Part shown: one piece after another, positions 27,725 through 40,216 of the stretch
How the letters are laid out: each line of letters begins with the position of its first letter
How positions within the stretch are numbered: the stretch's first letter is position 1
Source of the DNA: Batillaria attramentaria
Lineage: Eukaryota > Mollusca > Gastropoda > Batillariidae
Reading direction: 5' to 3'
NCBI GenBank assembly: GCA_018292915.2
Contig: JACVVK020000001.1
Span: forward strand, 2,072,001-2,136,000
DNA length: 64,000 bases
Translations under genes and position numbers: made by a program
The notes under the pieces: generated by a model
Seen by the model: the letters and a program-made list of their open reading frames with translations, nothing else
What the model was told of the DNA's origin: nothing
Database searches by the model: none

Positions 27725-28565
27725 AGCCCTATGTTCCCGTACGTCTATTTTCCCGTAAGTCTATGTTCATTCTCTGTGTCATTACATGCTTAGGGTTGCT
27801 GCAGGAACGGGTATAGACCAGCCGGAACATAGACCTAGGGTAATATCAACCCTGTTCCGGGTCCGTCGCTTCTCTAGGCCCCTGCGACGACGTCCAAATC
27901 GGGCTAACCGAGACCGATCCGAGCGAAGTGATACCTAAGAAGGAAAAAAACAAAAATACTCGGTGACAAGGAAAGTGGACAGCTGCGAACAACTTTGAGG
28001 TCCCAGTGTTATTTCACAGTGTGCACAGAAGCGGTGAAAACTGTCGCATTCACCTACACAGTACATGTTCAGCCTTTTTAGAGAGTATTGCCTGTATGAG
28101 TTGACTCCCTTGCCGCAATAAGCAAGCATTTTTCGTGGCAGAGCACAAAGCTCCCACGCAAAATGCATGCTTGCTGCGGGTCTGTGTATGCATGGGGAAC
28201 AACTCATGCAGGAAATAATCTCTAAACAGGCTGAAAATGTACTGTGCTGGTGAATGCGACAGTTTTCACCACTTCAGTCTGTGCACACTGTGAAATAACA
28301 CTGGGACCTCAAAGTTGTTCGCAACTGTCCACTTTGCTTGTCACCGAGTATTTTTGCTCAGTTTTTCCTTCTTTGGTATCACTAAGTTAGCTCGGCTCGG
28401 TCTCGTTTAGCCCGATTTGAGCGTCGTCGTAGGGGCAAAGAGAAACGCGACCACGGTACAGGAATGGGGTAATATACGCCTACTACTGACGGGAACATAG
28501 CCGACCTACGGAAACATATTATGAAATCTACAAGAACATATACCTACGAGAACATCATCTAGACA
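27725..28565. mobile_element. Large fold-back (palindromic) element
   Basis: The left arm (about 27838-28142) is the imperfect reverse complement of the right arm (about 28157-28470), with the centre near 28150 and a loop of about 14 bases. For example, the left CAGTGTTATTTCACAGTGTG at ~28011 matches the right CACACTGTGAAATAACACTG at ~28284. Outside the arms, both ends carry several degenerate copies of a ~18-base word of the type CTATGTTC-CGTA-GT in inverted orientation. There is no open frame of note. This fits a fold-back or MITE-type transposon, but I cannot name a family. Confidence 0.75.
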
Positions 28566-28756
28566 TGCTCCCCGGCACTTGAACCGCCGGCGTGCACTTT
28601 CCATCCCTTCAAGTTTATTGGTACGTCATGCCGGAACTGAACACTCAGTGCTGTCCGGACGTCCAGCCGAAACATTTGCCGTTTGGTGCCTCAAGTCAGT
28701 TCTTCAGTGATGCACTGTGGTATACGGCTTTGTTTAAGAGAAAAGAGCCGATCAAA

Positions 28757-28915
28757 GAATCTTTTTTTGTTTGTTTGTTGTTTATTGTTGTTGTTGGTGG
28801 TGGTGGTGGTTTTTGTGGTTTTTGTGTTTTTTGTTTCGTTGTTGTTGTTGTTTTTGGTTTTGTTTTCTTTTTTTCTGCGGGTGGGGGTGGGGGGTGGGGG
28901 CGGGGGTAAATTTAT
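28757..28915 (+). repeat. G/T-rich low-complexity stretch
   Basis: About 150 bases consist almost only of G and T: (TTG)n, (GGT)n, then runs of G separated by single T. It explains the short cysteine/valine/glycine-rich open frames here, which are not genes. Confidence 0.85.
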
Positions 28916-29616
28916 TAGTAATGAATAAGCCCTTCAGTAAACCGGTCCACCACCCTAAGTGTGAACAAAGACTGAATCAGTCCGGTCCGCTGTGACAAGT
29001 ACTGATATAAATACGACTTTCCCGACGCGTCTCAACCGGTCTTCACTGGCTGGTTTTATTGAGATTTTTTTTTTTTTTAAATTTTTAGTTTAGACCAGCA
29101 ACAGCCAATATCCGTGGCTAGAAACGGATTCTCAGTCTACATAATTGTCTGAACAGCAGCAGAGCACGTGGTCGCGTAATGTAAATAGTAAACCCAAACA
29201 GCCGCCCATAACGCGTGCCATCTTCTGGCAATTCCAGACACCTAGAAGAGAGATAGCGCCGGTTCTTGGCTTTTCACAATCACACGCCGCTCCACCCAGA
29301 AGGGGGTTGCTTTTTATCTTCAGTGTTCGGCGCTGCGTTTAGAATGTGTGTCCAAGTGTTTTTCTCAGCGTGGTTGAATAAACCTGACGTCTTGTAACAT
29401 GTTAGCATTACGTCGTCTCCTTGTCGCACTGACGTGACTACCTGGAGCGGCCAGTATACTGACTGAGTTACTTACAGCGGGTCTGCTGGTGCGTTGGCTT
29501 TGAAAGTATATGATGATGTTACGAATGCAGTGCAGTAAAGTCATTAATATTAGTCCGTACCACACTTCAGTCCCCCTTACATTGCCCTCACTTGCCAGTG
29601 GCCCCCTCCTCCGCGG

Positions 29617-29618
<2 letters not shown>

Positions 29619-29693
<75 letters not shown>
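29619..29693 (+). repeat. (CA)n microsatellite
   Basis: About 37 uninterrupted CA units follow GCGGT. This tract faces a longer GT tract 150 bases downstream. Confidence 0.95.
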
Positions 29694-29694
<1 letters not shown>

Positions 29695-29845
29695 CAGCCT
29701 ATTACATTACAGGATTAATGCAGAATGAATTGAAGTGTGCATAACTTCTGCTGAACTGATCATTCAAATCATTTTTAATCATTTTTGTCAAGCCGGTTAG
29801 ACGTACACAACACAAGAAAGGATAGGTTACTTTGGTCACATTTCA

Positions 29846-29856
29846 ATGTGTGTGTG

Positions 29857-29936
<80 letters not shown>

Positions 29937-29941
29937 CGTGC

Positions 29942-30031
<90 letters not shown>
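29846..30031 (+). repeat. (GT)n microsatellite
   Basis: About 185 bases of GT repeats are interrupted only by CCTG near the start and two GCGTGCGT patches. With the (CA)n tract at 29619 it forms an inverted pair that could pair as a hairpin. Confidence 0.95.
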
Positions 30032-30034
<3 letters not shown>

Positions 30035-31202
30035 ACCTTCACCAAAACCCTAACCATCCCTCGGTGCAGTGTAAATATCACAGAAGACGGGAGGTATTTA
30101 CTAATGGCGAGACTAGCCCGGTCACCACAAACTGTTTAAAGCAAAACACACAAAGCCGACGGTTTTACAAAGTCCACAGTGAGTGAGATTTGCTCCGAAA
30201 GTAGTTTCTTTTTCCAAAGTTTTTTTTTATTTTTTTAAATATCTCCTAACCCCAATTAAATTGTGACAGTGTGAAGGGTTGTGAAAACACATTCAAATAC
30301 GAGAATACACCTGCTGCCCACAATGAAGGCAAACTCGTTATACAGGATATTCCTCCATATAAAACGCTTCCTCGCTGGCTATATAACATATGACAGGGGA
30401 AGTGAATGTGAACTGTAGCATCGTGTTGAGAGCTGTGTACACCTGCCGTTGGCTGCGGGCAGGTATTCCGCTTGACAGATGAGTAGGTATACAGGTTTTG
30501 GCCCGGGCTTCTGTGTACAGCTAATTGTACTGTAGATCTGCGCACAGGTACATACGAGACATATGCTAAAGCAGCTTAGGTGGGAAGTACGGTACGCTAC
30601 ACCTACTTCAGTCTTACATGTGCACCGACAGCTTCGAATTCGCTCGGCCGCCGGCGGCTGCAAAGCAGTAATATCGACTCCGGTAACCTTGGTTTCGCAG
30701 TCATCAGTCATCTGAGTACGCTGTCAAAACTCTAAGACTTCCATCGTGCTTTTCGAAGGAGATTGAAAATACTGTGACCTTTTTTTTGGGTGTGCATTTC
30801 GAAGTTTGCGCCCGACGACCAGAGGTGGTTTCTGTTCGCGTGCATCGAGTCAGAGTCATCAGAGGGAAGCAACATCTTTGAATTTTTTTTCAGTACCTGC
30901 GTTGATGATACTGATTTCCGAGTGAAGAACGTCGAACACTGGCGTACTGAACAGAATTTATTAGGCAGTGGCCAGCTGAATTAGCGACTGAAAAGACCTA
31001 CTATGTGCGGTGACAGCTGAGATATATTTTGAGAAGACTAACACTAGTCCGGTAGTGCTTTTCCGCATCAGATCGCATTTTGTGGAGTACATGTACCAGC
31101 AAGAGTCAGTCTTGACCCACGACTGGAAAAGACTGAACAAAAACAACGATAAATGAACTCCGCCCTGTGGGTTCAGTAACCTCTCTCTCTCTCTCCCTAC
31201 AG

Positions 31203-31275
31203 CATCCGTTAAATACCACAGACTGACTGAGAGACTGAGCGTCTCAGAGACAACCGAAGGCTAAGTGATCGGAAA
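31203..31275 (+). other. 5' UTR part of the first coding exon of gene 2
   Basis: CTCTCTCTCTCTCCCTACAG ends at 31202, a strong acceptor. The 73 bases that follow contain stops in all relevant positions before the ATG at 31276, so the start is well supported and an upstream non-coding exon is implied. Confidence 0.6.
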
Positions 31276-31769
31276 ATGGCGGAGGCAGTACCGTTACCGA
31301 AACTGACCGAGGGTTACCTTGGAAAACAGGCCAAGTTTGACGAGTATGGACTGATCAACGTGTCCCACCCGGACCCGGTTATCTACATGGCGGAAGACCA
31401 GTCAGAGGTAGGGCCGGATTGATTCTCTAATGTAACTTTGTCTTCCACTCCTTTTTTTTTTTTTCTCTCTCTCTTTCTCCTCGTTTTCCTTCAGCCGGCA
31501 GTGGGCCCGGCTACTGACTGACATTTTTTTTTCATTTGTTTTGTTTTCGTTCACGTTTGTTGTTGAATCAGTTTCAGTCACCACTTAGAGGGACTGATGC
31601 TGGGTAGTCACTGTGCCGTGTGTAAAACCGCTGTAGATTAACTTTATTCAGTGTGTGTGTCACGGTGTGTGTGTGTGTGTGTGTGTGTGCCTTCACAGTC
31701 AGTGTGTGTGTGTGTGTGTGTGTGTGTGCCGTGTGTGTGCCGTGTGTGTACGGTGACGGTGTGCGTGCA

Positions 31770-31815
<46 letters not shown>

Positions 31816-33547
31816 CAAATTACTCATTTTGCTACCCGTGAATGTGAGTTATATTCAGCTATTGTCGGCGGCACTAACCTTGTCCATCTACAAAAGTGGA
31901 AATTGAAACCAGTTCTGCAGGGTGCCTGATAAATGCACGCAAACGGCTTAATTTCATGCATCGTGTATGTCTCTTTTTGTATTTCGGGCTTTGCCTTTCA
32001 TGCGATTGTGAAAGCCGGCGCCCGTACGGCCCTGACAGTGAAGAACTTGACACTGAACCAAACTGACGCCGGCGAAAGCACACTTGGCACATCCGCTTTA
32101 CACCCAACAGGTGGTGCAGTTATTACGAAAAGATATTGCCCACAAAGTGTAGGCCGGCGTCCGTGCCGTAGAGTGCAGGTCACGGCTACATGGCATTATT
32201 TAGATGAGTCTATCTGGCGGGCAACTGACTGATCAGAACGGATCGCAGCGACCTTGACCTCGGGGGTTAACCACGCGACCGACTGACGTGAAGATGTACG
32301 GTGATCACGAGGAAATACGATGATCAGCCATCGAGGATCCGTCCAAGTAGCACGAAGAAGAGCTTAAACATTACTGAAATATTAATGATACACCGAGACG
32401 ATGTGTTTTTGGATACTGATTTGTGTGTGAGGGAAAGCGGTTTGTTTTATCTTAATATATTGTATTGTATTGTATTGTATTGTCGCTGTGTCTGAGCGGA
32501 CATGAAATTTCCCCATGAGGGATTAATAAAGTCAGTAATCTTACCTTATCTTATCTTATCTTATTTTTAAGGGACTACTGCCAGTTTGAGCAGTTCATGA
32601 CACAGTGTCAAAACGTTTGGAACAGATATAGCTAGTGTTGCGCGTGTGAGTTCACTGAAGGGTCACTAAGACATCACATTTTAGTGATTTTAGATGTTTC
32701 ATCTCCTAGCACGTCCTCGCACTATTTAGACGGACTCTCAATTCCTGACCATCGTATTCAGTTCAATAGGACTTTGATAATCCCATAAGGGCTATTTAAT
32801 ATGGACACTGGACGGGCTTAGATAGTTACAAATAAGAAGGAAAAAAGTTAGACTAAATAAACTTATCAATATCTAGATATAAAGATCAATTAGTTTTTTA
32901 ACGTAAAGTATTTCCTCGTGATCATCGTACATCTTCATGTCATGTGACTAGCCCCCGTGTTGACTATGACTAGAAAACTCAGCGACGGATTTTAAGGGTG
33001 TGTGATTCTTTTCCGACATTCCGCTTCCCCTCCCGTATTGGAATGGGACCTTTAACGTGCATACTTGATATCCGGCGTGGAAAGGGAAACCCATAGTAGA
33101 AGGTTGCAGTTATGCTGTATGCAGTTAGGGTGTGTCGTCGTAACGCTTACACACAGCTCCCTACTCACGGTGCCCCTCTCCTGTAATCAGTGAGGATGCG
33201 ACTTCCTCGATCACTCATGGGTTACCCGAACCTAACAGCTCCCCAACCAGGGTATAGGTTCTGTTTGCCAGTACCACTGTGCACGCTGCCGGCGTTCCAA
33301 CTCTTTATTGCGATAACGATGATGAATGAATAAATACAGATGGAATGATCACGCGGAAAGTACGCTGACATAAAGCACCCTGAAACACAAGAGGGAATTG
33401 TGTGACTAACTCTACTATATATACTCATTACAAACTGCCAAGCAATCTGTATGAAAGTTTAATTCCATAACTCTTACACAAGCAACAGGAATGACAAGTT
33501 ACTTCTGTATCAAATATCAATTACTACTATTCCATATTAAGGGGCGC

Positions 33548-33582
<35 letters not shown>

Positions 33583-36035
33583 GCAGTGGTCGGGGGAGGG
33601 CGATGGAGGGAGTAGGACCAGACTAGATGAACTTGGAGCACTGAGACGACATTACCCCGGGCAGTTCCTCCGTTTGTTTATGTCCTTTTGAATATTACTC
33701 TTGCTAGTGTCAGGCACAGGTATTGTGCAAGACGAGTAAAATGCATTGTCTCGAGAAAACAGTCACCTTAAACCTGACCTCTGTATTCCCCTCAAGGTGG
33801 AAATTATCATCGGAACGTCGTCACCGACGCGAGTGACGACCAAGATGCTGTCGTACGAGAGGAAACAGGAGTGCAACGACTACGCCCTGGTCAGGTGTCT
33901 GGGGCCCAACTACTGCTTCCTCATCCGCCCGCCCCTCCCGGGCTTCTACAAATTCCAGATCTACGCCCTGCCCCAGGGGGAGGCCGGCCCATCGTTTATT
34001 GGTGTCTACAACTACATCATTTACTGTCCCAGAGCAGAGGTAGGGTTTCAAGTCATATTTCAACGATCAGTGTTCAAGCACTGAAATCGGATGTTTTAAC
34101 ACAACACTGACTTACGCTTTCTTGGAAGGGGTGGGGGGGGGGGAGGAGGGGTGACTGAGGGGGGTCTGCTTTCATGATCCGAGAGTTAATGGAAAAAGTA
34201 GTACTGACCTACGTTGTGTAACCGTGATTTCCCATTTTTCGTGTTTTTTTAGGGTGTGTGGGTGGGTGGGTTTTGTTTTGTTTGGTGAACTTGAACCTGG
34301 ATTATTGCGTCTTTGTGCGACGTTGTTTCATAAGGTAACCTCCGTACTCAAGAGGGACGAAAGGAAATACAATCTTGAAATCTTGAATCTTGCTGTTGCA
34401 CACTAACCCTACCGACACACGACATCTTCAATGAGATAGATGGAGCTGTCTGATGAAACCATGGACCGTTTGCTCTTGCCCACAGAGACAGTCGTTCACT
34501 GATATTTTGCAGCTGCACGTGCAGCTCAGCTGGATGTGTAATAAGGCATTTTTACGACAAAAATCGTTTGTTATTATTCGCTTAAACACCCTTATATCTA
34601 ATCAAAAAGGTTTTTTTTTTTTTGGTTAAATAGATGGAAAAAATCGTTAGAACGCTGATAAACATGGACCTCCCGGTCCTGCCCCCCCCCCCCCCCCCAA
34701 GCGCTAGATTCAGTAGTGGTTTGCTTTACCTGGGGCTGTCTTGAACACAACCGCTCTCCACTGACTGACAGTACTCATATGGTGTGTTTGTTGCAGAATG
34801 TTTCAGCGCTTCCCAAGCAGTACCCGATGTGGAAGGACGGCTGCTACCTTACGGAGCCAGTGGACATCCCTAAAGGTTTCCGCGGGGACGTCAGGTTCAA
34901 ACTCCAAATTCCCAAAGCACGGGATGTGCAGGTGACGTGCTGTAGCTGTGTCTTCCTCTTTGCTATTGCGTCCCTAGACCGAACAACATAGTAGTGCGCT
35001 GGCAAGACAGAGTGAAACGCTTCTCCCCAAAAAGTACCCGCTGCATCTTTGTGTCTGTGGTAGGACGTAACTGATCAATTGCTACACTGGTTGTTTGACT
35101 GGTTGGTTGGGGTTTTTAATCCCATTTCCATCGCATACTAATCGTATTCAAGAGGGACAGCGAGCCAAAAACAAAACAAAACAAAAAGAAAAAGCAAAAC
35201 AAAACAAAAAAAACAAAACAAAAAAAAAACTAAACAAAACAAAACAAAACCCAAACAAACAAAAACCAACCAAACAAAAAATCTCACGACCCGAGAATTG
35301 ACAGTGCAGTCCTCAGAGCGCTCAGCTAACTAGACTCCCTTAGAGTGGGGTGGGTGGGTGTTTGGGAGTTTAACCTCCATTTCCACCACTTAAGGGTGAT
35401 GTCACAGACGAGGCAACGAGAAAAAGGCTAGCACAAATATTTTGCCCCAGCCGCGAATCGAACTCGGTCACGACCCGAGCATTGAGAGTCCAACGCTCTA
35501 CCATTTGGCTATCCCGGCTCCCCCTAGACTCCCTTAGACGCTAGAGAGAGAGAAAAAAAAAAAGAAGAAATAAATAGGAAACATCGAAGACAATTAACCC
35601 TGCTTCCTGCCCCTAAGAGAAATATGTTCTTCACACACAGCCGCGCCAATTTCTTTCTTTTATGATCTGATGACGTCAAGAGTTTTCGCCGTGTTATCCC
35701 CGATGGCTCATCTGATTCCTCACGAACTCAGCCTCATATCACAATGATCTACTACATTCTTGTCATCTGTTTAGCCTTTATTTTGATGTGTTGTAGATTT
35801 CCTGACCCTTTTCGTTGGCCAGTACCAAAAGACAACAGACTGTGTGATGTCATAAATCATCTGTGTGCAGATTAAGGTGGGCGAGGACTGGACCCAGCTG
35901 ACGCAAGTGGAGCCAGGCGTGTTCGAGGGCACTGTGGATCTGAGTCAGTCCAACTACCCGATCGGTACCAAGGCCAAGGTCAACGTCAAATTCGCTGGCA
36001 ACAAGTTCAACACGCTTCTGGAATACACCATCTGA
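31276..36035 (+). CDS. KY-family C-terminal-module protein (gene 2, 224 aa)
   Basis: Four coding exons, all joined in phase 0, are 31276-31407, 33797-34039, 34797-34931 and 35871-36035. The ATG is the first in an exon starting at 31203 after a pyrimidine-rich acceptor. The protein starts MAEAVPLPKLTEGYLGKQAK and ends NTLLEYTI. It aligns over its whole length with residues 1088-1312 of gene 1: the GYLGxQxKxxE start, a beta-rich repeat ending FYKFQIYALP...GVYNYIIYC, then a C-terminal lobe with PKQYPMWKDGC and the LLEY end. It has no transglutaminase core, signal peptide or membrane segment. It is probably a small cytoplasmic protein derived from the gene 1 tail. Function is unknown; competing with or modulating gene 1 is only speculation. 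Its intron sites differ from those of genes 1 and 3. Confidence 0.88.
31654..31813 (+). repeat. Compound (GT)n/(GA)n repeat in intron 1 of gene 2
   Basis: GT runs are separated by short CCTTCACAGTCA and GCCGTGTGTG patches and end in about 11 GA units (31785-31812). Confidence 0.9.
32260..32965. mobile_element. Inverted pair of retroelement tails in intron 1 of gene 2
   Basis: AAGATGTACGGTGATCACGA at 32291 recurs in inverse orientation at 32908-32935 with one mismatch across 28 bases, and weaker similarity extends outwards to about 32260 and 32965. Inside each arm is a stretch like the 3' end of a non-LTR retrotransposon. On the left, TTTCCCCATGAGGGATTAAT at 32510 is followed by AAAGTCAGTAATC and a (CTTAT)n tail. 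On the right, the inverse orientation reads GGGATTATCAAAGTCC at about 32778-32793. The family is not identified. Confidence 0.55.
33150..33240 (+). repeat. Dispersed repeat, copy A
   Basis: GCGACTTCCTCGATCACTCA followed by TGGGTTACCCGAAC is shared, with a few changes, with the copy near 45865-45900. The flanking cggtgcccctctcctg is also related. It is probably part of a longer mobile repeat family; the family is not named. Confidence 0.6.
35091..35340 (-). mobile_element. Older SINE-like copy interrupted by an A-rich expansion
   Basis: TTAATCCCATTTCCATCGCA followed by TACTAATCGTATTCAAGAGG resembles the 3' body of the neighbouring SINE. After an (AAAAC)n expansion (35165-35280), ACGACCCGAGAATTGACAGT matches its tRNA-like part. 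The younger SINE at 35345 inserted at its end. Confidence 0.5.
35345..35523 (-). mobile_element. tRNA-derived SINE with 15-bp target site duplication
   Basis: Read on the minus strand, it starts GGGGAGCCGGGATAGCCAAA, with a Pol III A box TAGCCAAATGG and a B box GAGTTCGATTC, then a unique 3' body of about 100 bases. It is flanked by the perfect direct repeat CTAGACTCCCTTAGA (35330-35344 and 35524-35538), which proves retroposition. It lies in intron 3 of gene 2, antisense to the gene. Confidence 0.85.
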
Positions 36036-38230
36036 TCGTGTAGATCACCTGTATATATGCTTCCACTGAGTGTACACAGCAGCTCAGTCACAGAGTACTA
36101 GCAAAAAACATTGGTACTAGCCACAGGCGTAACTCAGGATCCTGTCAGTGAGTATCAGTGATTGATCCATCGGGGATACATTTCAGGAGTTATTTCCCTT
36201 GGACATCAGTCCTGACCGATATAATAATCTGGACATGGCTCAATCACTGACAATCATTGACTGCATCCTTACGCATGTGGTTTGGATGGACCCAATTACG
36301 GATTTTGTGTAGGCCCATTCAGTAACACTGAGAAGGCTGAAGACTGATGCGTTTTGCAATACATTCAGTTGTACTGGTGTGCTGACGGACGCACACTCAG
36401 TGATCAGCTAGGCTACTCAGCTCCAGCAAAGGCCAAATATTGCTGTACACAAATATTTTTCACTGAAAGACAAAACTATATATATTAGCTTACGAGATTT
36501 CGCCTGGCTCTATAGTACTCCACGGCAAAGGCCCATATGCTTATCATTCACTCTGACCATGGCTGATCGCCTTTTTCGCTGACGGACAACACCTTTGTTC
36601 CGCCGGCTTTCGGTTGTCTCATCTGTTCATTAATACTCCTACTGTATGGCTAGCCTAGTCGCGTGTCATAGGGATGAAATGGTCACTGTGGTATAGTTGA
36701 CCACGTCACCAAATCTACATGAGCTCCTGAAGCAACGTGACTTCCCGCATAGTACGACGGTCAGAACAGTCACAGTCACAGTTGATAACGCTAGTTTGAA
36801 AAGCGCGTACTGGGTCGCTCGCGAACTGACGGGCCGGGTACGTCGCCAGCCAGTTTTGGCGACAGCGTACGTCAGGCATGTACAATCGCCAACGATTTTC
36901 GGCTGGATATTTTTTTTCTAATAGAGCCGCTTTCGTATATCCACCATAGAGAAAAAGTTGTTTAGTCTTGACCTAGTAACCAAATTTATTTCACGACAGT
37001 CGAGGTTCTCATTCTCTCCGTTCCCTTTTGACATAAGTGAAATTTTCGGTGAAAACGCGAGCCCCCCCTCCCCCCTCCCCCCCCCCAAAAAAAAAGCTAA
37101 GCATGGAAATTAGACTAAAATATACCTCCCGCACGGTAAGCCTCAAGTGACAAATGAATGACATCAAAGATAATCACGCTCAGTAACTGACGTGCACTCT
37201 TAACACCTTCGTGAGACAGCAACAAACAGTGAACTACATCAAAATATTATTTTTGAATTTGTTCATTCTTTGAAAAGGACATGTAAGTTATACCAAAAAG
37301 GCTGTGAAAATGTCGATTTTGGCTTTTTCACTTAAGCCGAGAAGAAACAGAAAACCTGCCAGGAGAAGCCCGACTGTCATGAAATATATTAGGTCCATAG
37401 GCCAGGATCAACTTTTAAACGGATTTTCATTTCACTGATTATGTGTACACACAAGCAGTTCAGGTGGAGGCAACAGGTCTAAGGCCTGTCACTGTACAGT
37501 CTCCACCTACATGTTAACTTTTCCTGTTTGACAGGTGTACGAAAGTGGCTGCACAAAAAGTTATCGCCGAAAATCAGTCGTAGTTGGCCACTGCAATGCC
37601 TAATGCACTATACCATATCGCCATACTCTGTCGCCAAAACTATATACGACAGTGACCATTTTAACCGCAACAGGTGTTTGATGACATGAACTGTACTGTG
37701 ATAAGACTCCTTTTACTTCTTACACCCTCATTCCTTTGTAATCAATTTGCCGTTATATGCTGTGCACGTACAAACTGAGTATATCGTATTTTGCATAATT
37801 CTTACGAACTTTTTACGTTGTACACTTGTGTTGGATTTATTGTAACATGACAAATATAAAGATGTGAACCGGAACATTGTAACACCTGTTAATTTTCCTG
37901 TTTGTGACATATGCAGCGACAATAGCGAACTGAAAATGTACAATTTAAGGGGAGACTTTGACCTTGTTTAAAAAAAAAAGTTTAGTGAAAAAGGCTTAAA
38001 GTTCCTAAAATCTATGATTTTCGCTCGTGTAAACACTGAAACTGATGAGCACCGTTTGCCATAAATCACAGTGACTGCGTAAGTGATGCAAACCGTAGAA
38101 ATCAGAATATATGACCTAAAATGAAAATGTGCATTTTCCTCCGTCGCGCAGGGTGTCAAATGCAAATTATGCATGTATTAAAACAGTCACTCTATATGTA
38201 TGATATGCATGAAATAAAATGCGTTTTTTT
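36036..38230 (+). other. 3' UTR/flank of gene 2
   Basis: There is no coding sequence after the TGA at 36033-36035. The stretch is AT-rich and nearly free of microsatellites. It is similar in length to the 3' UTR of gene 1 if the AATAAA at 38213 is used. It contains a C-rich run (37063-37086). Confidence 0.45.
38213..38218 (+). promoter_or_regulatory. Candidate polyadenylation signal of gene 2
   Basis: AATAAA is followed by a T-rich and GT-rich stretch (GCGTTTTTTTCCTG, then TTCGTGTTGGTTCTG). It lies 2.2 kb from the stop, so an earlier signal cannot be excluded. Confidence 0.4.
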
Positions 38231-38984
38231 CCTGACGTCTTCGTGTTGGTTCTGTTCTCTGCTACACTCATTAAATAGCCTACCCAGTACCAAAGCATTC
38301 TCTTCTAACGATCTTGCTTGATACCGTGGCTTGCAGCTTTTGTTCTCTGTCATCAGCAACAACAAACAAATAAATAAAGAACATAAACATGCTATTAGGT
38401 CGCCCTGACCTGCAATGAACTCCCTGCAATGTACAGTGCGATGAAGCTGCCAGCACGCAGTTGTTTCCCTTACTTGACAAACTCGCGTATGGCTTCGTGT
38501 ACAAAGAAATGTGTAAAAATGTTAATGCAGAGTGTTGGTGTTTGCGCCTCTTCCATCATAGTGACGAAAACGAGGAAAATCTAAGGTGCAAACATTAGTC
38601 TGATGGTAAACAACAGCTGGAAGCGATGCATGTAATACTAGGTGAACCAGACACAAAGTCTGAGATATGTCAAAGTGAGCCTGTTATAAAACCTAATGCG
38701 AAGTGAAGTTCACTTCGAAAATCAGACTAGCATAAACTTTGATATGGAATTCCTCGAGAGTGGACTGAAGCAGAAAATTGCCAGTTTGAATTACTGCACT
38801 AGGATGGAGTCTACTCAGCAACTTATGCTTGCCGTGAATCAGTCTTGGTTATAGCAGAGACATACATTACGTATGTCTCTGGTTGTAGGCAAGGCCTGCA
38901 CTGCCAGAGTCCGGCGTCTTATTGGTTAGCTAACTCAGTCATTGGTGTACTCACCACAGTTATCAGGGCTTTCTTTGTGTGTGT

Positions 38985-39047
<63 letters not shown>

Positions 39048-39212
39048 GTTGTTGTTGTTGCTTGTTAACGATTTTTTTAGCCATTGTCATACCATAGTTT
39101 GACTTCCTCAGTTGTCATGCACTTCTTTTCCGTTCCCTCCCTGCCTCTGTCTGCCTGCCGGTGTCAGTGCCCCCGCGATGGCCCGGTGGATCAGTTTCTC
39201 TGCGAAGGAGCG

Positions 39213-39243
<31 letters not shown>

Positions 39244-39784
39244 TTCGCCCGTTCGGCTTTACAACATTCATCAAGTCAGTGGCGCCTATACTGTCTGCAC
39301 GCCCGGCTCTACAGGTAAAAAGCATTCAAGTTCTGTACAGGTAAAAAGCACCCACCGCGGAAGGCGAGGGCGGCGCGTTACTGTGGTGCAAGGGGGGTAG
39401 GCACATTTACCAAGATTGATTCGCGCGAATGGCGCGACATATCGCAATATCGGGAAGCACCTGACTGAAAAGCACACGTGCTGTTCGTGAAATTGTCCAT
39501 AGCTCTTAAAGAGAATTAAATCCCCGCTATATGTTCGTGTAAATGGTTTTAGTGCAGACACTGGGGGGAGGGGGGGGGGATGGAGATGGGGGGTACATGG
39601 TGCTCGGTGGTGCCGCTGACATATTAACTGACAGTGCAGTTAACACATTTTCTGGTCAGTTTGCGCCTGAACACGTTCAAATCAGACCTCCTTGTAGCTT
39701 GAAGATGAGTTTACAAGGTAGTAATGCATACCGTTATGCTGATATGCACCTTCCGAATCGGACATGGCTGGCTGTTTGTTTCAT

Positions 39785-39792
39785 TCGCGCGC

Positions 39793-39864
<72 letters not shown>

Positions 39865-40010
39865 GTGTGTGAGCCTGTGCCTGTGTGTGTGTGTGTGTGT
39901 GTGAGCCTGTGTGTCAGTGTGTGTGTGTGTCAGTGTGCGCGCGTGAGCCTGTGAGCCTGTGTGTGTGTGTGTGTGTGTGTGTGAGCCTGTGTGTCAGTGT
40001 GTGTGTGTGT

Positions 40011-40079
<69 letters not shown>

Positions 40080-40142
40080 CCTGTGTGTCAGTGTGTGTAT
40101 GTGTGTGTCAGTGTGCGTGTGTGTGTGAGTGAGCCTGTGTGT

Positions 40143-40185
<43 letters not shown>

Positions 40186-40216
40186 AGTGTGCGCGTGTGT
40201 GTGTGAGCCTGTGTGT

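Larger units (their letters stand above)
25071..31200. other. Spacer between gene 1 and gene 2
   Basis: No protein gene is recognised. It contains the SINE head at 25672, the CA/CG tract at 26697, the fold-back element at 27725, a G/T-only stretch at 28757-28915 and two opposed CA/GT tracts at 29619-30031. Non-coding 5' exon(s) of gene 2 are likely to lie in the last part, because the exon carrying its ATG begins at a splice acceptor (31201-31202). Confidence 0.6.

Noticed and set aside
29785..30186. Cys/Val or His/Thr-only open frames (also at 26579, 39724-40345, 48034, 8867)
   Set aside because: These are translations of (GT)n/(CA)n microsatellites and have no start, codon or family support.
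35447..35523. tRNA gene on the minus strand
   Set aside because: It is the head of a retroposed SINE bounded by a 15-bp target duplication.
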